This document shows positions 57,501 through 60,000 of a stretch of 60,000 bases of DNA, in pieces (the stretch's first letter is position 1; every line of letters starts with the position of its first letter). The stretch lies in the NCBI GenBank assembly GCA_903813345.2, contig CAIIXF020000012.1, forward strand, positions 27,046,684 to 27,106,683, in the 5' to 3' direction. The notes beneath the pieces were generated by a model. That model saw only the letters and a list, made by a program, of their open reading frames with translations, searched no databases and was not told the DNA's origin. A program made the translations under genes and the position numbers. Source of the DNA: Owenia fusiformis (Eukaryota > Annelida > Polychaeta > Sabellida > Oweniidae).

Positions 57501-59909
57501 GAAAACTCAATTAATTTTGTGATCCCTAATTGAGGAATTATGATTTTAACTTTGTCAATTCAACATGTATCTCAATGGAGGAAGGGTGGGTTCTGTTCCC
57601 CCCATAGTGCTTAATATACAAACCAGGTGTTTTCGTAAAATCAACAAAAGAGTCTAAACTGATGACCAAAATACCATAAATATCATGAAAATGGCAAAAA
57701 GAAGAATCATTGGCATGTTTGGAGCAGTTGAAGGTAAATAAGCTGAAACGTCATTTTGTGTTTGTCTTCTCTATCGACTGATTTCAAACCTTTTCAAAAA
57801 TATTCATTTTATTCTGTTTTTTAAGCCTTCAAATAGGCGCAAGACTGAACTTTTTCGCCTTTTCAAATCAGGAAGATAAGGGTACATCAAACTTGACCGC
57901 ATCCGCCTAAGCATGTATTAAGAATCTGTACCTCCTTCTTCCCCCTGCTATAACCAATTTGAAAAGCGCCCGATTAAACTGAATCACGTGATCTAATTAT
58001 GCGCAATGACTTTTAAAAACATGATTTCTGTCGCAGTGTTGCAAACTTGCGACAGCCAATCAGATTGCGAGTTCTTGATCGGGGAAATGCTAACTACTTA
58101 TCGCAGGGGGTAAAAATAAAGAATATATTCTGGATTTTGAAGCCCTGTGATCGGAGGATGACTTGACCGTTAATGTATTTTTGTAAAATTGACCATGTTT
58201 CGTAAACTCGTCTTCGATATATTGCTTATCGAATTCCCCAATATCCAAAACCTCTCACCATATACCAGGGGAAGGATGTACATGTACAATGTATATTTAT
58301 TTATATACATACCAGGAAATGCAGGATCCGCATCGAATTTGTCGTCTCTGATTTGCCTTATTGGCGCCACATTTGGCCTGTTTTTTCCAACTATAACAAA
58401 CAATTGATCAAGTGGTTATAACCACTATTTTAGTCGTATAAATTGTGAGTAGTCTTGCGATATATCAATTGCAAAGAAATGTGATCTTCCATTAAAACTA
58501 TTCCAAAATGCATAGTTTTTATATACTATCCCCACTATTTAGGACGCTAAAGACAGGTTTTATTTGTTATGTAATTCTGATTACGATGGATCAGAAATTA
58601 CACTTTATTTAGATTATTTGCCCATCTTTAAAAATAAGAACTTACTGATATTTCAAATAAAGTCAAATCTGTTATTCTACCAAAGCCTGTGCCATGTGTA
58701 TTAATATCAACGAATTTATTGTGAGCTATTTTATTGTGAAATTTTTAATTATTAATTCTTAAAAACAGCTTAAATGATGCTTTTTATGACAAAAAATGAA
58801 GGTTTACTAATACAAAGTCAGACAACATAACTAAATTTATTATATGATCCAATAATTTTTAATTGTTGATAAAAAGCTCCAAAAAGGGATTTGCTTGATA
58901 TTTCATATTCATAAAAGGAACACGTTTTATTATGTTCATATAGTTTGTATCCTCCAACACATTCAATTTACTAAGAATATATAAGCACAAATGCCAAAGG
59001 GAAGGGTGACTGAAAACTTTAAAGAAACCCAACAAGAAAAGCAAACTGTATGTGTAAATCTGTCATAAGAAAAGTAGACTATACATGTATATCCCAAAAC
59101 CATAATCTAACGTGAAACTAGATATAGTTGAAAATTTATTGAACAATCATTTAAATACTACATTGGATTAGTTTCATTTCTCTTAAATAGTAATTTGAAA
59201 TCGTATTGGTGAAATCTTACTGTTTAGAGAATACAAAATATTGGACAGCATAATCTAAATTCACCGAAAAAATAACAATTTCTCGTCTGCATACTTTATT
59301 AACAAGTTGTAAATTATCGAAGAGCATGATACATTATTTTTATGTTGTCTGAGTTTGTATTAGCAAACTTTCATTTTTTGTCTAAAGAATCATCGTTTAA
59401 GATGTTTTAAGAATAAATAAGCAATATTTTGAGTATATACTGTATTGCATGGTCATGATAGCCAGTTGTGTTGACATTAAAATAGCATAAATTAAATGTC
59501 GTTGATATGAACACAGAGCAGTCTTTGGTAGAATAACAGAATTTGACTGCATTTGAATACAGGTATATCGACTATCGTGAATTTGCCCTAAAGAACCTAG
59601 ATGAGCGATCGCAAGACATAATGGGTATGCACGAGTAATTGGTATTCAGATGACTCGCCAGTCAAGTGAACACACCACACCAGTCAGTTTTAAGTATGAA
59701 CTATTTCGATGAACTTGAAAGTATTTAAAAATAATTGCATGGTAGCATGTGTGTACATATTAAACATCAGTATGGGATACGAAAAGTAACTTACACGCTT
59801 TAATTACTATTGCAGTATCTTCCTTATTACCACCGACTTCATCTGTACCACCGTCCACGTAATATGCCATCGACAGAATGCACACACTAATTGGGAATAT
59901 GTTATACAT
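39547..59909 (-). CDS. Gene D: secreted single-vWA-domain protein split by a 15-kb intron
   Basis: Exons 59909-59795, 58390-58313, 43189-43004, 40129-39856 and 39679-39547 (stop TAA) join in frame to 261 residues. Exon 1 has a signal segment (IFPISVCILSMAYY) and an EVGGN...DTAIVIKA stretch like the other genes. Exon 2 (78 nt) is the longest of the four linkers. The vWA domain opens at C67, has MIDAS DYSCS (D75-S79), CRTHTH and LFTDG, and closes at DAPC; NGT precedes the last helix. Exons 1-2 are assigned to exons 3-5 because their borders have the family's phases and no other first exon was seen between 43.2 and 58 kb. Intron 2 (58312-43190) holds a Ngaro-like element with a Gypsy element inside. 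If splicing across it fails, the gene may be inactive; the frame itself is unbroken. Confidence 0.72.
40620..41280. other. Compositionally distinct, GC-richer segment in gene D intron 3
   Basis: This stretch is richer in G and C than its surroundings and is full of short related words such as 'gacgtact', 'cgaacgg', 'acgagctgg' and 'tagaac'. It looks like a degenerate short-period repeat. A 155-codon frame on the minus strand (41398-40931) overlaps it but shows no known motif. Confidence 0.4.
42443..42765. mobile_element. TA-flanked MITE rich in AGTACT palindromes
   Basis: Ends CACAGGTAGATATGCCGA and, inverted, CACAGGGAGATATACCGA are flanked by TA on each side. The 323-bp interior has about a dozen AGTACT or near-AGTACT palindromes, often as GAGTACTCA or 'agtactaaatgagtact'. 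No coding frame is present. It lies in intron 3 of gene D. Confidence 0.72.
43205..43399. repeat. Minisatellite, left part
   Basis: Degenerate units of about 45-60 bp with 'aatattcaaatgagagacaatagcatcttgattc'-like content, given here as 'atccaaatgagagacaatag' and variants, repeat about four times. The same units resume at 57263, so the retroelement between them was inserted into this repeat. Confidence 0.7.
43400..43653 (+). repeat. Split direct repeat A1 of the Ngaro-like element
   Basis: 254 bp, from 'taaatattcacttattcc' to 'tatatttggaaat', repeated at 56826-57079 without a visible difference over the parts compared. It marks the left end of the element. Confidence 0.9.
43837..44526 (+). 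CDS. SGNH/GDSL hydrolase-like protein of the Ngaro-like element
   Basis: The 229-residue frame shows the blocks of SGNH hydrolases: FGHSLIHW near the start (nucleophile Ser12; GHSL in place of GDSL), YLQLGGNDLD (G83-D86; the Gly and Asn of the family) and GIHLTDEGN (His179). The Asp that usually stands three residues before the His is Lys here; an Asp lies five before it (D174), so the catalytic dyad may be altered. Hydrolase frames of this kind are known in some Ngaro-type and other retroelements, where their role is unclear. It precedes the Gag frame and is followed at once by a tandem repeat. The C-terminal 30 residues do not look like the family. Confidence 0.8.
   Translation: MSKIPVLIFGHSLIHWLNIYQMKCKNNLGLSLTQFDLIFRGIRGGTFEWSPKSRSRFQRKSLVAYLTDMMVKSDPRIVYLQLGGNDLDNPNFNIEKIFTAIKSFAEFIAEGYDDVKVVCVGHVFKRLKPRIGFEDYERARLALNSRISDLQGSHKKILICRNFGFMNNVSLKFDNKGIHLTDEGNRCFANNIKRELIAIRNSEYLRVFCLWLNLYDGFKQHATYAGLFL
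44530..44930 (+). repeat. Tandem array of about 30-bp 'tgctgcttatggcggc' units
   Basis: About 13 units carry 'tgctgcttatggcrgc'. Spacing alternates between 30 and 31 bp, and 'aattgtgata' and 'aatttaaaata' linkers alternate, so the array has a 61-bp higher-order period in its first half. It lies inside the Ngaro-like element between the hydrolase and Gag frames. A frame through it (44744-44956) is not taken as a gene. Confidence 0.9.
45572..46370 (-). repeat. 3' LTR of the Gypsy element
   Basis: 799 bp with TG...CA ends, equal in length to the other LTR and without a difference in the stretches compared. It includes a roughly 20-bp tandem repeat of 'aatgtttgatgataatccac' type at about 45790-45920. 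Confidence 0.93.
46371..46381 (-). other. Polypurine tract of the Gypsy element
   Basis: On the minus strand AAGGAGGGAGG lies immediately before the 3' LTR, the expected place and composition for the plus-strand primer. Confidence 0.8.
46623..51635 (-). CDS. Gag-Pol polyprotein of the Gypsy element (integrase before RT)
   Basis: One frame of 1670 residues from the ATG at 51635 (residue numbers below count from two codons upstream). Gag: a short helical N-terminus, a Glu/Lys/Arg-rich coiled coil (75-150), a capsid region whose C-terminal part (about 250-330; FDRWL...LRELMLIEQF...) resembles the SCAN domain, and a CCHC knuckle (C400-C413). Protease: DTGAS at 487. A Ser-rich linker has repeated EVSSS (690-730). 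Integrase: zinc region H814, H821, C851, C854; catalytic D885, D944, E980 with the DD35E spacing; a GPY motif at 1118. RT: SKFDL (D1347), MPFGMKNAP and YIDD (1407-1410). RNase H: VDASD (D1555), EKE (1595), TDHNPL (D1624). Every catalytic residue looked for is present. No stop or frameshift separates Gag from Pol. Confidence 0.95.
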   Translation of the reverse strand: MSFEVETFLEAPSLEEFDDLKKTELLAIAKHVGLSVKSSYKKDTIKNFVLQYLVAESLLPEQPAQHVDPVDPIKLKELEIREKELEIQKEREIRELREKELEIQNEKEKRESEKEIRLREQEMQIEKEIREQEIQKEIELKRLEIEAKSKSDEHATMHQHFENRFDASKFLKFVPKFQEKNVDKYFTHFEKVAQSLDWPKSAWPVMLQSVFIGKASEIFASLSGEVCSDYDLVKNAILKAYELVPEAYRQKFRNAHKQSDQTHVEFAREQEQLFDRWLVSKDVSEEFKKLRELMLIEQFKNCVQYHIRTYLDEHKVETLSQAATLSDDYALTHKGSFIKGNPNFRGYQGNKPSYDTKSNQSSSSNTSNKAKDQSNSSQSFSSKSDQSKSSGPTSNVTCNYCKKPGHLISECYRIKNRREMSGSAHSNGCATVPISRKPIVWDSYTHTEKSTHGDIMEDYKPFMSEGSVSLSSDGTNSKPIKILRDTGASQTLLLEGVLPLSEESFTGTHILMQGIELGFTKVPLHRIHITSELVKGPVIVGVRPQLPVEGVALLLGNDLAGGKVSLDPIVSDQPCSIEDSVQEDSDIYPACAVTRAMAKKLADSGDSSVGDDFDSGFLSSLFDDECHSPLVKDDPYPILKANSSLKQPSVRAKQSSIEANSSLKKPFARGDSPSEQDHYFNAVSPALASSDEVSSSSASVHEVSSPPCSEVSSSSSSEVSSSISDSDSLKNDPHSKHMLIYEQEHDPSLIDLHKRCLTIDEADKVPVCFYKKDGILMRKWRPPEASPEDAWTIVHQIVVPKSYHKEILSLAHDSPMAGHLGVTKTYHKILNHFYWPKLKQDVQEYCRSCHTCQMVGKPNQKIPTAPLHPIPAFDEPFSKVLIDCVGPLPKTKSGNQYLLTILCMATRFPEAIPLRNIKAKNIVKSLIKFFTLVGLPKDLQSDQGSNFMSGLFQQVMDTLGIKQCKSSAYHPESQGALERYHQTLKTMIRAFCFEYEKDWDEGIPLLLFATREAKQESLGFSPFELVFGHSVRGPLKLLKEKWLTETERFNLLNYVTGFKERLSKACEIAKENLLKSQDKMKTWYDRKVKERSFQPGDKVLILLPLQTNPLQAKFFGPYVVDSKVNDLNYIVKTPDRRKETQLCHINMMKRYFEPDKEHDSVKPVVTLAPALVKETDLQDSDDINCTDLDYEDIKGLSRLKNSEVLSNLDHKLHHVSNDQKRQVTDLIHEFTDIFSDVPTKTSIAYHDVEVQDVTPIKQHAYRVNPSKSEDLRAEVNYMLENDIIEKSNSPWSSPAFIVPKSNGGRRLVVNYIKVNRVTKTDSYPIPRIDDCIDKIGTAKYVSKFDLLKGFLGVPLTERAKQVSAFVTPDGLYQFKVMPFGMKNAPATFQRMMNSLLADLKNTGVYIDDVIVYSYTFDEHMCLLRKLFERISLANLTINLAKSEFCKATVEYLGHVVGQGQVKPVSAKVESITQLPAPTNKKELMRSLGMAGFYRKFCPNFSSIALPLTNLLGKNIKYVWSEQCHTAFDKIKAILSEEPVLVAPDFSKPFKIQVDASDVGMGAVLLQERDGIDHPVCYYSKKFDKHQKNYSTIEKECLALLLSLQHFEVYVSAPVHAVTVFTDHNPLTFLHRMKNKNRRLLRWSLLLSEYNLDIRHIKGKDNLIADTLSRV
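51725..51742 (-). other. Primer binding site matching tRNA-Pro
   Basis: On the minus strand TGGGGGCTCGTCCGGGAT starts five bases after the 5' LTR. It is an 18-nt match to the 3' end of tRNA-Pro, as known from the primer site of murine leukaemia virus-type retroviruses. Confidence 0.88.
51748..52546 (-). repeat. 5' LTR of the Gypsy element
   Basis: 799 bp, the upstream LTR for the minus-strand element. It carries a TATATAA box on the minus strand (52256-52250) that could direct transcription of the element; the matching box in the other LTR is at about 46080. Confidence 0.93.
52250..52256 (-). promoter_or_regulatory. Possible TATA box in the 5' LTR
   Basis: TATATAA on the minus strand, about 500 bp before the end of the LTR. 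It is supported by sequence only. Confidence 0.4.
53416..55083 (+). CDS. Reverse transcriptase-RNase H of the Ngaro-like element
   Basis: The start chosen is the ATG at 53416, which overlaps the end of the Gag frame by 38 nt in the +1 frame; the frame is open further upstream. The RT has ISPIGLIPKK, YRVIHDLSFP, KCDVQNAF (catalytic Asp), MGASSS and the active site HLLDDF near 54150 (LLDD in place of YxDD), all typical of DIRS/Ngaro RTs. RNase H follows with LETDAS, a Lys-Glu-Leu-Phe-Pro segment, CDN and the ADAISR end. About 555 residues are used. Its end overlaps the recombinase frame by 52 nt. Confidence 0.9.
   Translation: MNKKHAVSKNQNRSVILESLFPDTVTVSTPINASVLQALLYGYNVEKYNYLVNGFKNGFDLRFKGERNQNIIITRNHHSALQMPHFVDQYIQKELSQDRLAGPFNALPPNVTGCRISPIGLIPKKEKDEYRVIHDLSFPRGDSINDGISKTDSSVHYQTIDDIIEMIQLCGRGALLGKCDVQNAFKIVPIRREDWALLGISWKNKFYFDKTLAMGASSSCSIFEEVSHAIEYIASENFGVTYVRHLLDDFIFCGHPDSDECQNNMNTFLKMTEKLNIPIKHSKTQGPAEVMVVFGLELDTINQQVRLPVDKLQQVECLLKKYMRCRYIALGELESMCGLLSFCNRACRPGRVAMRRLWDLLSEANSKHNHKKSVRIELSSSARADLKMYYSFLSNYHGVSFFLNKEWVDSDTLRLETDASGNIGASAVYGKKWFFIPWSEDNRQWDISTKELFPIYLAIATFSPLLRDHKVYLMCDNMAIVCSINSMSSKNTRTMSILRQLTLVCLENNVLVKAKYISTKRNVIADAISRKFQVGKIAPWLEKEPVEIKGLPIVL
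55032..56033 (+). CDS. Tyrosine recombinase (integrase) of the Ngaro-like element
   Basis: This 333-residue frame has an N-terminal helical core-binding part (SDSTRRSYLRAVIKY...) and a catalytic part with the active-site residues of the family: Arg in MLRVSEV (about 55525), a Lys-bearing beta turn (KLRHFKHS), HSFR (His-x-x-Arg, about 55890), Trp in FGRWKS and the nucleophile Tyr in MKKYIR (about 55993). Such enzymes integrate circular element DNA by recombination and leave no target duplication. The true start may be later than the ATG used, as the first 20 residues overlap the RT frame. All catalytic residues are intact. Confidence 0.92.
   Translation: MVGKRASGNQGSANSALKLQGKINELVLNSISDSTRRSYLRAVIKYAEFHKIQKLKGDIFPIASGNLASFIAHMSINNYKGTSITSFVSGLSFFHKIASQPDPADTFFIRKLLGGATKATLSHDERLPITADILRNLVEVLPVLFSDTHAKLYKAMYCLMFSAMLRVSEVSVTKSSDHALKLDDVCINESCLVIKLRHFKHSRLNQTSELKIDKQIDKLLCPSRALRKYLKVRPSVGFTSQSEDKILSKQQLFLDECGSAVTSHQFSAALKLTVEAIGLDSTKYTSHSFRIGKATELRSRNVSEEDIASFGRWKSKSAMKKYIRIKSLNSTNM
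56673..56830 (+). repeat. Split direct repeat B1 of the Ngaro-like element
   Basis: 158 bp from 'cagttgttttagaccc' to 'gaatcataaat', repeated at 57105-57262. Its last five bases are shared with the start of A2. Confidence 0.9.
56826..57079 (+). repeat. Split direct repeat A2 of the Ngaro-like element
   Basis: 254 bp, a direct copy of A1 at 43400-43653. It directly follows B1 and is followed by a 25-bp C-rich spacer. Confidence 0.9.
57105..57262 (+). repeat. Split direct repeat B2 of the Ngaro-like element
   Basis: 158 bp, a direct copy of B1. It marks the right end of the element; the interrupted minisatellite resumes right after it. Confidence 0.9.
57263..57360. repeat. Minisatellite, right part
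   Basis: Units with 'tagaatatccaaatgag' and 'agagacaatagcatcctg' match those at 43205-43399, left of the retroelement. Confidence 0.65.
57361..58312. other. Part of gene D intron 2, no feature seen
   Basis: AT-rich intron sequence right of the retroelement. No frame, repeat or RNA gene could be supported. Confidence 0.5.
58391..59794. other. Gene D intron 1, no feature seen
   Basis: AT-rich sequence between the first two exons of gene D, with only short meaningless frames. The promoter of gene D would lie mostly beyond the right end of the window. Confidence 0.5.
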
Positions 59910-60000
59910 CGCTAAAAAAGACGAAGTTCCGTATAAAAAAAGATTATTGAACATATGATGATTATCTTTGGTGACATGGGGAATAATAAATGTATAATTA

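Overview
This is eukaryotic, AT-rich, intron-rich DNA from a marine invertebrate, most probably a mollusc (perhaps a bivalve). The grounds are small exons in long introns with GT-AG borders, repeats resembling the 'pearl'/HINE type known from bivalves, a Ngaro/PAT-type tyrosine-recombinase retroelement and a Gmr1-like Ty3/Gypsy element. Nothing in the window is prokaryotic. The species cannot be named from the sequence alone.

The host content is one gene family. Four paralogous genes (called A, B, C and D here) lie head to tail on the minus strand at 10026-14412, 17196-22960, 31355-34994 and 39547-59909. Each can be built from five exons with the same intron phases (1, 1, 1, 2): a signal-peptide exon, a very short exon of 39-78 nt, two exons that together make one complete von Willebrand factor A (vWA) domain with an intact MIDAS metal site, and a C-terminal exon ending the domain at an Asp-Ala-(Ala)-Pro-Cys motif. 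The predicted products are secreted single-vWA proteins of about 258-279 residues. The short exon varies strongly in length and sequence between the paralogues.

The rest is mostly mobile and repetitive DNA. 1-8790 holds a 1.2-kb inverted repeat with a 6.4-kb spacer. Gene A carries a hAT-like MITE, a LINE 3' fragment and a 54-bp tandem array that copies the end of its own fourth exon. The first intron of gene B (18.9-22.8 kb) holds two head-to-tail copies of a pearl/HINE-like element; two more copies in the opposite orientation lie at 26.1-30.0 kb. The 15-kb second intron of gene D holds a Ngaro/PAT-like retroelement (43400-57262) with split direct repeats and open reading frames for an SGNH hydrolase, Gag, RT-RNase H and tyrosine recombinase. 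Its Gag frame is interrupted by a young, full-length Gypsy element (45572-52546) with equal-length LTRs, a 4-bp target duplication, a tRNA-Pro primer site, one unbroken Gag-Pol frame and the unusual order integrase before reverse transcriptase.

All calls come from reading motifs, splice borders and repeats by eye. No database search, transcript or alignment score was available.
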